Source: Mongoliitalea lutea (GTDB lineage: Bacteria > Bacteroidota > Bacteroidia > Cytophagales > Cyclobacteriaceae). From it: a stretch of DNA of 64,000 bases. Numbering within the stretch: position 1 is the first letter of the stretch; the number at the start of each line of letters is the position of its first letter. The notes below the pieces were generated by a model. That model made no database searches. It saw nothing but the letters and a program-made list of their open reading frames with translations, and was not told the DNA's origin. Made by a program: the position numbers and the translations under genes. Below are positions 38,179 through 46,543 of the stretch, piece after piece. The stretch spans positions 163,254-227,253 of the forward strand of contig NZ_BMYF01000005.1 in the NCBI RefSeq assembly GCF_014652135.1, read 5' to 3'.

Positions 38179-38197
38179 AAGTGTGAAAAACACACTT
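38179..38197. promoter_or_regulatory. AraR-box-like perfect palindrome upstream of transketolase
   Basis: AAGTGTG-AAAAA-CACACTT is a perfect 7-bp inverted repeat with a 5-bp A spacer, 41-59 bp upstream of the transketolase N-subunit ATG. It shares its 19-bp geometry and GTGT/ACAC core with the araR-region site at 33178. Confidence 0.68.
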
Positions 38198-38212
38198 ATT
38201 ATTATAAATTTT

Positions 38213-38228
38213 TGCAACCGATTTCATT
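38213..38228. promoter_or_regulatory. LacI/GalR-family operator-like site, copy 2
   Basis: TGCAACCGATTTCATT is identical to the site at 24710-24725 over 16 bases and matches the LacI-family core AANCGNTT. It sits 75-90 bp upstream of the transketolase operon. Confidence 0.58.
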
Positions 38229-38300
38229 TTTAATCAAAAAACACATGAGCATGTGTACAAGCCACCTTTAAAGAAGAATCTTGAGCATTGGATTTGAATA

Positions 38301-38338
38301 AAAAAATAAATCCGTTCCCCAGCCAGAAGAACGGATTT
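38301..38338 (-). terminator. Intrinsic terminator downstream of the CE1-type esterase
   Basis: A perfect 10-bp stem AAATCCGTTC/GAACGGATTT with an 11-nt loop is followed on the minus transcript by ATTTTTTTATT. It lies about 235 bp after the esterase stop. The stretch between (38339-38572) holds no gene that I can see. Confidence 0.8.
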
Positions 38339-38572
38339 AAAGCTGAAAAAGAGTTGTCGTCACCAAAAAATATAATCTTACAAAATTTTTGTTTTTGAAT
38401 ACATTACAAACATACGTTCTTAAAGTTTTTCAAAATTGGAAAGTTCATGAAAGCCCTTGTTTTCTTCATGAATCAGGGGTTTGGATTCATGAAGGAGAAT
38501 AACAGTCCTTTAACCATCAGTATAAAAAAAGAAATAAACCTACCATATTGATTGCTACTAGCTCATATTGTA

Positions 38573-39760
38573 TTAAAATAACTGCGGCACAAACTGACTC
38601 AAATAGATTCTCCAATTTCTCCAGATATGCCCGCCTTCTGTTTCTACATAGGTATACGGCATCTTCATGGCATCCAGCTTTTTGATAAACTCCTGATTGG
38701 CATCATACAAAAAGTCGGTTTCTCCAATAGCGATCCAATACAATTGATAGCCATTATCCCGCTGTTGCTCTAGGGTAGCATCGATATCCTTATAAACTCT
38801 TCCGGTAGCATCTTTCCTTGGCATAATAGCCGCTGAAAACAAGCCTACATAATCAAAGGCATTGGGATAGAAGCGGGAAATATGCAATGTATGAAATCCA
38901 CCCATAGACAGCCCTGCAATGGCTCTTTGGGATTTTTCTTTGTTCACGCGGTAGTTTGCTTCCACAAAATCTATGATTTCACCGAAATGGGCCTCATAGG
39001 TCCCGTCCATGGTCTGAGGGATCATAAACTGAGGCTTATAAAACCCTTTAGATCCTTCTCCTGGAGCCCCATCTTGAATCACATTTCCATTAGGCATGAC
39101 CACTATCATAGGTTTGGCTTTTCCTTGAGCAATGAGGTTATCTAAGATTTGGGATGCTCTTCCCAAAGTCATCCAGGCTTCTTCATCTCCACCTGCACCA
39201 TGCAACAGGAATAATACGGGATAGGATTGGGTAGATTGTTCATATCCAGGCGGAGTATAGATCGTCAGTCTTCTTACCATTCTCAAACCTTCGGAAGGAT
39301 ACCATCGCTTAGCAACTGTTCCATGAGGCACTTGCTGCACCTTGTACAGATCGGCCTGCGCTCCTCCAATGATAAAAATATTCGTCACAGAAGCAACATC
39401 CCTAATCAAAAAGGGATTATTGGGATCAAGTGCCGGCAGTCCATCCACCAAAAAAGAATAGCTATACAATTCAGGAGCCAGCGTTTCGGTTTTAAATTCC
39501 CAAATACCTTTATCATTTTTAATCAATGTAACTTTGCCAGGGCCATCTACTTTTCCCATGGGTGAATCGATTTTTTCCGTAGGAAGAAAGTCCCCAGTAA
39601 TTTCAACTTTCTGCGCATTTGGAGCATAAAATCTGAACGTTACTTTATTATCCTCCATTTCGGGAGAAATCAAGTCTTGGGAGCGGAAAATTGCTTCTTG
39701 GGCTTGCAGATTTGGTAATGAAAATATCCAAAGGGCAATTAGTAACATCACATTTTTCAT
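38573..39760 (-). CDS. CE1-type esterase (acetylxylan/feruloyl esterase-like) with N-terminal CBM48-like domain
   Basis: This 395-aa protein has a signal peptide ending at LQAQ (residue 21). Residues about 28-130 form a CBM48/E-set beta-sandwich (VTFRFYAPNAQKVEITGDF, LYSYSFLVDG). Residues 150-395 are an esterase D alpha/beta hydrolase: LFLLHGAGGDEEAWM, catalytic Ser285 in IAGLSMGGFHTL, WIAIGETDFLYD with the likely Asp, and EGGHIWRNW with the His. Enzymes with this layout cleave ferulic acid or acetyl esters from xylan in the periplasm. It stands alone, but is near the pentose genes and fits the locus function. Confidence 0.9.
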   Translation of the reverse strand: MKNVMLLIALWIFSLPNLQAQEAIFRSQDLISPEMEDNKVTFRFYAPNAQKVEITGDFLPTEKIDSPMGKVDGPGKVTLIKNDKGIWEFKTETLAPELYSYSFLVDGLPALDPNNPFLIRDVASVTNIFIIGGAQADLYKVQQVPHGTVAKRWYPSEGLRMVRRLTIYTPPGYEQSTQSYPVLFLLHGAGGDEEAWMTLGRASQILDNLIAQGKAKPMIVVMPNGNVIQDGAPGEGSKGFYKPQFMIPQTMDGTYEAHFGEIIDFVEANYRVNKEKSQRAIAGLSMGGFHTLHISRFYPNAFDYVGLFSAAIMPRKDATGRVYKDIDATLEQQRDNGYQLYWIAIGETDFLYDANQEFIKKLDAMKMPYTYVETEGGHIWRNWRIYLSQFVPQLF

Positions 39761-39810
39761 AACACAAAGTTTTTCAAGGTTTGAAATTAGGGAAAGTTGG
39801 TTGCATAAAA

Positions 39811-39830
39811 TAGATGATTTTTATCATCTA
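39811..39830. promoter_or_regulatory. Inverted repeat between divergent esterase and mlaE genes
   Basis: The arms TAGATGA and TCATCTA are separated by 6 bases in the 138-bp divergent gap. It could be an operator or a chance AT-rich hairpin. Confidence 0.35.
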
Positions 39831-39898
39831 ATCCACTGATTTTGATTACCAATACTAATCTTTAAAATCAGCTAACTTGTGTAAAAATAATCAAACCC

Positions 39899-40672
39899 GT
39901 GAGAAATCCTCTTATCCTACAAAGTGCCTTCCTGCAAGAAGTTGGAGAATTAAGCAGGTTTACTGCCCGTTTCTTCCGAGAGCTCGTGAAGCCCAAACAG
40001 GAATGGGAAGAATTTATCAATCAATGCTTTTGGGTAGGATACAAGACATTGACCTTGGTAGGCATTACTGCATTTATCATGGGATTGGTACTGACCATTC
40101 AATCCAGGCCAACCTTGGTGGAGTTTGGGGCCGAGGCGATGCTTCCTGCCATGGTTGCTGTTTCTTTGGTCAGAGAAATTGCCCCAGTAATCACAGCCTT
40201 GATCTGTGCAGGCAAGATTGGTTCAGGTATGGGTGCAGAACTTGGTTCCATGCGGGTAACCGAACAGATTGATGCAATGGAAGTTTCTGGTACCAATCCT
40301 TTCAAATACCTGATCGTGACAAGAGTATTAGCTACTACAATCATGGTCCCTTTGCTTTCCAGTGTCGCAAATGCTATTTCCCTATACGGTGGATACTTGG
40401 GAACCAATCTCAGAGGTGATGTCAGCTGGAGTCTGTATTGGTTCCAAGTGTTCAACTCCCTGAGTTTTGGAGATGTAGTACCATCACTTATCAAAACCAT
40501 CTTCTTTGGTTTTGCAATAGGTATTGTGGGCTGTTATAAGGGATATTATTCCCAAAAAGGTACAGAAGGAGTTGGACGATCAGCCACTACAGCTGTCATC
40601 GTAGCTTCCTTACTGGTGTTTATCATAGATTTATTGGTTGTACAAATAACTGATTTACTAGACTTGACTTGA
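39899..40672 (+). CDS. Mla-type ABC transporter permease (MlaE)
   Basis: This 257-aa MlaE/YrbE permease begins at GTG. It has an amphipathic N-terminal helix and about five membrane segments, with the family motifs PALVAVSLVREIAPVITALICAGKIGSGMGAELGSM-like core (residues about 80-120: VREIAPVIT, GSGMGAELG) and TEQIDAMEV. It forms the inner-membrane dimer that moves phospholipids between inner and outer membranes. The next gene starts 1 bp after its stop. Only E, F and D components are here; there is no mlaB or mlaC nearby, as is usual outside Proteobacteria. Confidence 0.92.
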   Translation: MRNPLILQSAFLQEVGELSRFTARFFRELVKPKQEWEEFINQCFWVGYKTLTLVGITAFIMGLVLTIQSRPTLVEFGAEAMLPAMVAVSLVREIAPVITALICAGKIGSGMGAELGSMRVTEQIDAMEVSGTNPFKYLIVTRVLATTIMVPLLSSVANAISLYGGYLGTNLRGDVSWSLYWFQVFNSLSFGDVVPSLIKTIFFGFAIGIVGCYKGYYSQKGTEGVGRSATTAVIVASLLVFIIDLLVVQITDLLDLT

Positions 40673-40673
40673 G

Positions 40674-41414
40674 ATGCAAACAAAAGATCCAATTGTACTG
40701 GTAGAACATGTGAATAAGTCATTTGGAACAAACCATGTCTTACGCGATTTCTCCATGGCTGTGGAAACGGGTGAAAACCTAGTCATTCTAGGAAAATCAG
40801 GATCTGGGAAATCCGTGTTGATCAAATGCATCATCAAACTGATAGCAGCCGATAGTGGCAAAATAACTGTACTTGGTCAGGATATCGACGCCTTGGATGA
40901 GGACCAATTGAATACTTGGAGAGCTGATATTGGTTTTCTTTTCCAAAGCAACGCCTTGTATGATTCCATGACGATTCGGGAGAATTTGTTATTTCCCTTG
41001 CGCCGACATTGGACGAAAGAAAAACGGGAAAAAATGGCTGACCAAGCAATATTGGAAGCCTTGGAGGATGTGGGCTTGGCTCATACCCTCCACATGATGC
41101 CTGCTGAATTGTCCGGAGGCATGAGAAAACGGGTAGCCCTTGCGAGAGCCTTGATATTACGACCAAAAGTAATCTTATACGATGAACCCACCACTGGCCT
41201 CGACCCAATTACGGGAAGGGAAATTTCTCAACTGATGATTGATGTGCAGAAAAAATACAACGCCACATCAATCGTGATTTCACATGATTTGAATTGCATC
41301 AACATGATCGCCAACCGAATCATCATGTTGATCGACGGAAAGAACTATGCTTCGGGGACTTTCCAAGAATTAGAAGCTGCTACTGATCCAAAAATTAAAG
41401 CGTTTTTCGAATAA
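40674..41414 (+). CDS. Mla-type ABC transporter ATP-binding protein (MlaF)
   Basis: This 246-aa ABC ATPase has Walker A LGKSGSGKSVLIKC, Q-loop FLFQSNALYDSM (the QSxALYDS form typical of MlaF), signature LSGGMRKRVALARAL, Walker B VILYDEPTTGLDP and the switch His in VISHDL. It powers the lipid transport system with MlaE and the MCE protein. It is packed between them with 1-2 bp gaps, so the three are surely one operon. The C-terminal residues TDPKIKAFFE are also family-typical. Confidence 0.94.
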   Translation: MQTKDPIVLVEHVNKSFGTNHVLRDFSMAVETGENLVILGKSGSGKSVLIKCIIKLIAADSGKITVLGQDIDALDEDQLNTWRADIGFLFQSNALYDSMTIRENLLFPLRRHWTKEKREKMADQAILEALEDVGLAHTLHMMPAELSGGMRKRVALARALILRPKVILYDEPTTGLDPITGREISQLMIDVQKKYNATSIVISHDLNCINMIANRIIMLIDGKNYASGTFQELEAATDPKIKAFFE

Positions 41415-41416
41415 CT

Positions 41417-42394
41417 ATGAAAGCGACAAAAGTAATCGACAATACAAAACTTGGTCTCTTGGTTATCGCGGGACTGATTTTCCTGGTCTTGACCTTGTAT
41501 ATGATAGGGAAAAACAAAAACCTGTTTGGCACTGCCATTCAAATCACAGCCGTAGTGGATAATGTGAGTGGTTTAGTTCCTGGCAATAATGTACGCTTTA
41601 AGGGTTTAAATATCGGAACCGTTCGGTCCATCAACATGGAAAATGATTCTTCCATTTATATCACAATGGCTGTTCAGCGAAAAATGACCCAATTTATCCG
41701 CAGTAATTCTCTCACATCCATTAACACGGATGGCTTGATGGGCAACAAAATCATCCAAATCCTCCCACAAGAAGGATACTCTCCCATGATTTCGGAAGGA
41801 GACACCCTCTTTGCCCGAGCAGGCTTGGATACGGAAGAAATGCTGAGAACGCTGGAATCCACGGGAGACTATCTGGAGAAAACATTTTTTCATTTATCCA
41901 ATGTCTCTCAAAAGTTAAATGACAGCAAAGCCCTTTGGAACCTGCTGTCGGACAGTGTATTGGTCAAGGAAGTCAAAGCAACTGTACAGGAAATCCGCAA
42001 TGCCGGCACCCACGCTTCTGATATGGCCATGTCCGGAAAGCGAATGCTGTACACCTTAGAACAGGGTCAAGGCCTGGTTCAACAAGTTTTTACCGACACA
42101 ATCCTTGCAACCAACTTCTCCCAATCTGTAGGCCACTTACTTGAAGTAAGCGAGCAAACCCAAGAGCTTATGCTCCAGGTTAAAAGCATTGTCCAGGATA
42201 TCGAGCAAAGTGATGGAACTGCTAAACTAATTTTGGAAGACCCTGTACTCAAAGAAGCCATGCTCAAAAGCATGCTCAACATAGAAGAAGGCACCGCCTC
42301 CTTTGCCGAAAACATGGAGGCCATGAGGAGCAATTTTCTATTTCGAAGGTATTTTAGGCGATTGGAAAGGGAAAAAGAGGCAAATAAAGAATGA
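41417..42394 (+). CDS. MCE-domain substrate-binding protein (MlaD)
   Basis: This 325-aa protein has one N-terminal membrane segment (about 12-30) and an MCE domain (about 36-125: NVSGLVPGNNVRFKGLNIGTV, TDGLMGNKIIQI). A long helical C-terminal region (about 140-310) probably forms the periplasmic tunnel or needle. It binds and carries lipids for MlaEF. It is the last gene of the operon and converges with the small DUF3784 gene, leaving just 12 bp. Confidence 0.92.
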   Translation: MKATKVIDNTKLGLLVIAGLIFLVLTLYMIGKNKNLFGTAIQITAVVDNVSGLVPGNNVRFKGLNIGTVRSINMENDSSIYITMAVQRKMTQFIRSNSLTSINTDGLMGNKIIQILPQEGYSPMISEGDTLFARAGLDTEEMLRTLESTGDYLEKTFFHLSNVSQKLNDSKALWNLLSDSVLVKEVKATVQEIRNAGTHASDMAMSGKRMLYTLEQGQGLVQQVFTDTILATNFSQSVGHLLEVSEQTQELMLQVKSIVQDIEQSDGTAKLILEDPVLKEAMLKSMLNIEEGTASFAENMEAMRSNFLFRRYFRRLEREKEANKE

Positions 42395-42406
42395 GCTGAT
42401 CAGTCC

Positions 42407-42709
42407 CTACTTTCTTTGAACTAACATATTGCCTACAATAATCAGTACCACTGCCCCAAGCAATGTTACGATCAGTCCAACGCCCGACCCTAGGTTTGGC
42501 CTATCTATCAAGATGCCAACAACATACGCTATTAGTATCAATGCACTCATAGTGAAAAAAATCCAAATGTAATAAACAGAGAGTCCATTGTTTATGGCGT
42601 TCTCTTTTTCCCGCTGGGACAAACTCCCGTAGCCCGCAATCAGATTCGGGAATTTTCTAATCAATGCCTCCAAAGCAAGAAATAATAATGCGATGTAAAG
42701 AGCTTCCAT
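42407..42709 (-). CDS. DUF3784 family small membrane protein
   Basis: This 100-aa protein has an N-terminal segment followed by FPNLIAGYGSLSQREKENAI, the recognised DUF3784 pattern (NLIAGY...), and two further hydrophobic segments (about 47-66 and 75-95). The family function is unknown; it probably sits in the inner membrane. It is a single-gene unit running toward mlaD. Confidence 0.8.
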   Translation of the reverse strand: MEALYIALLFLALEALIRKFPNLIAGYGSLSQREKENAINNGLSVYYIWIFFTMSALILIAYVVGILIDRPNLGSGVGLIVTLLGAVVLIIVGNMLVQRK

Positions 42710-43004
42710 ACTTTAATTTTAGTTAAAAACAAGGTTAATTCAAAGTAAACTCATTCAATGACCCTTATATTCTCCTTGTTACCAACAAAGGACTTTTCTG
42801 GTGACGTGAACAAGTAAAGAAAGTGACTTTCTCACTAAATCAAATCCTTTTCTAAAGAAATAGTCAAAAAGTTCAGGGAAATTAGCTCAAATAAAGCAAT
42901 GGAATAAAAGAAAAAATGACTTTTTACCCTAAGGGAGTTGAATCCTTTCTTTAAAACTAGGCCATTTTACTTGAGTCAACATAAATCAACGAGCTGAAAA
43001 GGCG
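42710..43004. other. Intergenic region with a relic of the 52-kb repeat family
   Basis: No intact gene is present. Bases about 42854-42880 (AAAGAAATAGTCAAAAAGTTC and on) closely resemble part of the duplicated block at 51950 and 52748. GTGACGTGAACAA near 42801 matches the right arm and spacer of the palindrome at 51833. It is probably a decayed relative of those sequences. Confidence 0.45.
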
Positions 43005-43574
43005 TCAATTTTCACGCTTGATTCTGCTTAAACTTTGAGGCGTGATACCCAGGTAGGAGGCTATATGCTGTTGGGCGACTCGGTTTTGAATGTCAGGAAA
43101 TTGCTTCAAGAGCAAATGATACCGTTGGCTTGCTGTTTTGGTAAGCAATTCTATTTGTTGCCGTTGTTTGTCTACGAAGGATACCTCACCGGCTACTAAT
43201 CGGATAATTTTACCAATAGGCATTTGGGTTAGTTCATTGTATTTCTCTTTACTCATTCGTAAGAATAAGCAATCTTCTAAGGTCATTAAATAAAGAGGGG
43301 TAGGCTCTCCCGTTAATATTGACATATAATCGGAGCAGAATTGACCATCAAAGGCGAAGTCAAGACAAACAGGGGTGTTTTCTTTCCATAAAAACACGCC
43401 AACAGCCCCTTCTACAATAAAATAAAAGTAATTTTCTGTGGCATCATACTCTTTGATGATGATGCCCTTTTTCACCGAAACAACCTTGCACATACGAAAA
43501 AAGCCTTCCCATATTTCAAGAGGTGCTTGAAAATAGGGATCAAAAGAGGATTTAAGTATTTGTGCATAATTCAT
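43005..43574 (-). CDS. Crp/Fnr-family transcriptional regulator
   Basis: This 189-aa protein has a cNMP-binding beta-barrel (about 20-120: VKKGIIIKEYDATENYFYFIVEGAVGVF) and a C-terminal helix-turn-helix (IASYLGITPQSLSRIKRE) of the compact form frequent in Bacteroidetes. The cyclic-nucleotide pocket residues (GE..., RxA/S) are not conserved, so the ligand is unknown. It is a single-gene unit. Its target cannot be read from the surroundings. Confidence 0.88.
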   Translation of the reverse strand: MNYAQILKSSFDPYFQAPLEIWEGFFRMCKVVSVKKGIIIKEYDATENYFYFIVEGAVGVFLWKENTPVCLDFAFDGQFCSDYMSILTGEPTPLYLMTLEDCLFLRMSKEKYNELTQMPIGKIIRLVAGEVSFVDKQRQQIELLTKTASQRYHLLLKQFPDIQNRVAQQHIASYLGITPQSLSRIKREN

Positions 43575-43635
43575 AAGGTCGAATCTACACCGTGAAATTT
43601 AAATTTCATAGTGCAAAAGAAAGATATCAATTCTT

Positions 43636-44772
43636 CTATAATTCGACCTTACAGTCCTCCAGCATCGCTTCAAGCCATTCTTTTTCAGCTACTGCAGCAC
43701 CTTTATCTATTAGTTTTGGTAATTCTTTTATTGCTTCATTGATTTTTTTAACAGCCAGGCTGTAATTGCCTTCTCCCATGGCAATTGCCGCTTCTACCCT
43801 CAAGACCTGAGATTTAGGTATCATTACACCTGCTTTTTCTCGGGAGAAATATTCTTTGGCAAGACTGAGATTTTTCTTGTGTCTTGCTTCAAACCAAGCT
43901 TTTTCTAAATACAACGAAGCAATATAGCCTTTCGGAATATATTGGGCACCTTCCAGATACTGATCTAAATGCCAACTGGCCTTTTCTAATTCTCCTGCAT
44001 CTTGGTAATGGTTATACAATAGTCCACTTAAATAAGGTTTTAAGGGAGACTCATAAGGAAGATTAAGCGCTATTAAGATTGGATCGGGGTTAATCAATGA
44101 TGGTCTAATCCCGGAGGTCGCCTGAGCAATCGCATTCAATAATGTTGATTCAATTTGGGCGGATGGCCCACCTTTTAATAAATTTAATATTCTCCCTCCA
44201 TCAGAAGTGAATCCTTCTGAATGCATGGGAATTAATGTAACCAAAGCAATACAAAAAGAAAGAATACAACTAATTAGGATAAAGGATTCAAGTAAATAAA
44301 ACCTTAGTAAGGTAGTATCCAGTTGAATAAAGATTAGAAAGATGGAAAAAAACCCACCAAAAATTAAACTTGCTAAAGGTCCTCCAAATGCAAAGATTGC
44401 AAATCTCTTATTTAAATTTTGCTGATCCGTCGGTAAGCACAAGGCAACACCTCCAAATGTATTGAAATTTGTATTTCTTTTCAATTTGAGTTTGCCTAAC
44501 TCTTTTTCAACTATCACAGGTCCCACAGATAGTAATCTAAATTCAAATTTTTGAGAAAGTCCTGCGAAGACATGGCCCAATTCATGAATGGATATGGTTA
44601 TCCAAAGTGCTATTGCAACAACAGGAAACAACAGTAACTTAGTGTGCCAAGGGAATTCTGAACCTCCCTTTACATCACCAAATACCACTAGTACAAGATA
44701 GGCAACAGTGGCACCGATAATGATACCTCCCATAAACCCAAGAATTCTATTTTTAAGTTTAGGTGATTTCAT
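43636..44772 (-). CDS. M50 (site-2 protease-like) membrane metalloprotease with helical C-terminal region
   Basis: The ATG at 44772 is preferred over a TTG three codons upstream. The protein is about 378 aa, with several membrane segments, the zinc motif HELGH at residues 63-67 (ISIHELGHVFAG) and the distal Asp motif SDGGRIL in the fourth hydrophobic segment region. These mark the M50 family of intramembrane proteases. From about residue 220 on the protein is soluble and helical with TPR-like spacing (LSGLLYNHYQDAGELEKASWHLDQYLE). The substrate is unknown. It follows a broken gene by 9 bp. Confidence 0.82.
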   Translation of the reverse strand: MKSPKLKNRILGFMGGIIIGATVAYLVLVVFGDVKGGSEFPWHTKLLLFPVVAIALWITISIHELGHVFAGLSQKFEFRLLSVGPVIVEKELGKLKLKRNTNFNTFGGVALCLPTDQQNLNKRFAIFAFGGPLASLIFGGFFSIFLIFIQLDTTLLRFYLLESFILISCILSFCIALVTLIPMHSEGFTSDGGRILNLLKGGPSAQIESTLLNAIAQATSGIRPSLINPDPILIALNLPYESPLKPYLSGLLYNHYQDAGELEKASWHLDQYLEGAQYIPKGYIASLYLEKAWFEARHKKNLSLAKEYFSREKAGVMIPKSQVLRVEAAIAMGEGNYSLAVKKINEAIKELPKLIDKGAAVAEKEWLEAMLEDCKVEL

Positions 44773-44781
44773 ATCTGTCAA

Positions 44782-45195
44782 TTAAAATTTTAATTCTATC
44801 ATGCATTTCTGAATGGATTTAAAGTTAATTATTCGGTAGATTAACTTATGATAATTATTCCAAATACTTTTACTTAAATTCAAAGTCAGCTCTAAAACTT
44901 GTTTCTTTTTATCATTCATTTTCTTCATTACCACTATAAGTGCGCCGAATGCGGCACCTGCAAAAACTAAATAATGTACTCCTGTATAATAAGCAAGTAA
45001 CCCTTTGGGGATGGCTCCATAAAAACCTCCTAATGCGGCTCATGCGATATAGTTTAAATTCCCGTTGGTGGTCTTTTTTAGAGCTAAAGAATTTTCTTTT
45101 ATGAAATCAAAATCTTTGTCTAGAATATGATTTTCATAGTTTGTTAAAAATAAATCTCAAAAATCAAGGTCTTCTTTTGTGAAAATTACCCCCAT
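44782..45195 (-). pseudogene. Small membrane protein gene interrupted by two in-frame TGA codons
   Basis: Reading minus from ATG at 45195 to TAA at 44782, the frame of 138 codons is open except for two TGA codons, at codon 13 (DLDF-TGA-DLFLTNYEN) and codon 52 (NLNYIA-TGA-AALGGFYGAIPKG). Both sit where Trp (TGG) would be natural. The second half has a hydrophobic segment (LLAYYTGVHYLVFAGAAFGALIVV) and a basic tail. I know no family for it. The simplest reading is a recent pseudogene from two G-to-A changes. It is immediately upstream of the M50 gene and co-directional. Confidence 0.6.
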
Positions 45196-45241
45196 TGTAT
45201 TGATAACATAGCTACTCTTTATTAAAAGATTTTTTCTACTT

Positions 45242-46492
45242 CTACATACCTTCACTATGTAATCCATCAACAAAAGGAGCAACAAGCTGCATAGTAAAAT
45301 CCCAGAAATGCGAAAAATCTATATCCTCACTTCTCCCGTTGGTTGAAACATTGATGACAATATTTTCTTTTGGAAAAAGACAGAGGAAATTCATTGATCC
45401 TTTACTTATCCCTGCATGATGTACCATCATAGTTACAGTTCTATTCTTAAAGTGCTTAGAAGTATAGGATTGATTCAATCTCCATCCCAGAGCATAATTC
45501 TGAATATTAACTTCACCGTTATTCAATAATTGAGGGGTGAAGAAAATCCCTTTTATATCTTCTCCTATAAACTCATTATCTGTCAGTAATCTATTCCCCA
45601 ATAATACCAAATCCGTGGGTGTAGAAAGCATCCCTCCTCCTGCCCACTTATAACTCAAATTCTGGATTTGTTTGGGGAATCCGAAAGTATGCCAATTTCT
45701 GTAGCTACCTTGATTATCAGTTTCATAAAATTTGGCAATTGAAGCTGGATTATTTTTCCCTTTTTCCAAATAGGTATTCTTCATACCGGAGGGTTGAAAA
45801 ATATACTTATTCATAAATTCTTCAAAAGACATTCCTGAACTTATCTCTACTACTCTAGAAGCAAGTACAGGACCAAAAGAATTATACTTGAATCCGGTAC
45901 CAGGCTCAAATAGCAAAGGAATATTTTGAAACAATGCAAGTGATTCTTCCACAGAAGAAAACTGTTTGAAGTTCAACATGCTATAATATAAGCCTTTAAT
46001 TCCTAAATCTTCATAATCAGGAAGTCCTGCAGTGTGCGAGAGCAAATGACGGGTACTAAAAGACCATTGTTTTTCAGGGTAATTTTGAATAATCGTAGAT
46101 ATCGGCACATCTAAGTCAAGCTTTTCATCCTGTACAAGTTTCATCACCGCAACCGAAGTCAAGGCTTTGGAAGTACTCCCAATTCTGTAAAGTGTCAGAG
46201 GAGAAACTTTCGTTTGTTTTTCAATATCAGCAAAGCCATAGGTACCTACCCACACCAATTGACCATTGACAGCAACTGCCGCAGAAGCAGATGGTACTTT
46301 TAAAGTTGAAACAAGTTCCCGAAGTGTTTTACTAGATTCTTTTCCTTGTTTAGTATATATTTCATCGAATATCTCTTCGAATCCTGAAGATTCAAAGTTA
46401 GGCAGCTTTTTCCAAGAGAAATGATTATAAGATATAAATCCACCAAGAACAAACAGGATGGTGGCTGCTATAAAAAGAAGTGACCGTTTCAT
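45242..46492 (-). CDS. Beta-lactamase-fold serine hydrolase (class C/esterase EstB type)
   Basis: This 416-aa protein is anchored or secreted by an N-terminal hydrophobic segment (about 5-21). It has the SxxK motif Ser106-Thr-Ser-Lys109 in RIGSTSKALTSVAV, a YxN-type motif in FKYNSFGPVL, and HHAG in place of the KTG box. Such proteins act as D-alanyl peptidases, esterases or peptidoglycan-related hydrolases rather than as true beta-lactamases. The substrate is unknown. It is separated by 51 bp from a second, divergent member of the same family at 46544. Confidence 0.87.
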   Translation of the reverse strand: MKRSLLFIAATILFVLGGFISYNHFSWKKLPNFESSGFEEIFDEIYTKQGKESSKTLRELVSTLKVPSASAAVAVNGQLVWVGTYGFADIEKQTKVSPLTLYRIGSTSKALTSVAVMKLVQDEKLDLDVPISTIIQNYPEKQWSFSTRHLLSHTAGLPDYEDLGIKGLYYSMLNFKQFSSVEESLALFQNIPLLFEPGTGFKYNSFGPVLASRVVEISSGMSFEEFMNKYIFQPSGMKNTYLEKGKNNPASIAKFYETDNQGSYRNWHTFGFPKQIQNLSYKWAGGGMLSTPTDLVLLGNRLLTDNEFIGEDIKGIFFTPQLLNNGEVNIQNYALGWRLNQSYTSKHFKNRTVTMMVHHAGISKGSMNFLCLFPKENIVINVSTNGRSEDIDFSHFWDFTMQLVAPFVDGLHSEGM

Positions 46493-46543
46493 GATGTATT
46501 TTTTTAGCTATAATTTATTTTTATTACTAATCAGTTAGAGAAA

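Noticed and set aside
44782..45195. Genetic-code change (TGA read as Trp) to explain the two stops
   Set aside because: TGA serves as the normal stop for other genes in the window (for example araB), so a general code change is excluded; only local readthrough would remain possible.
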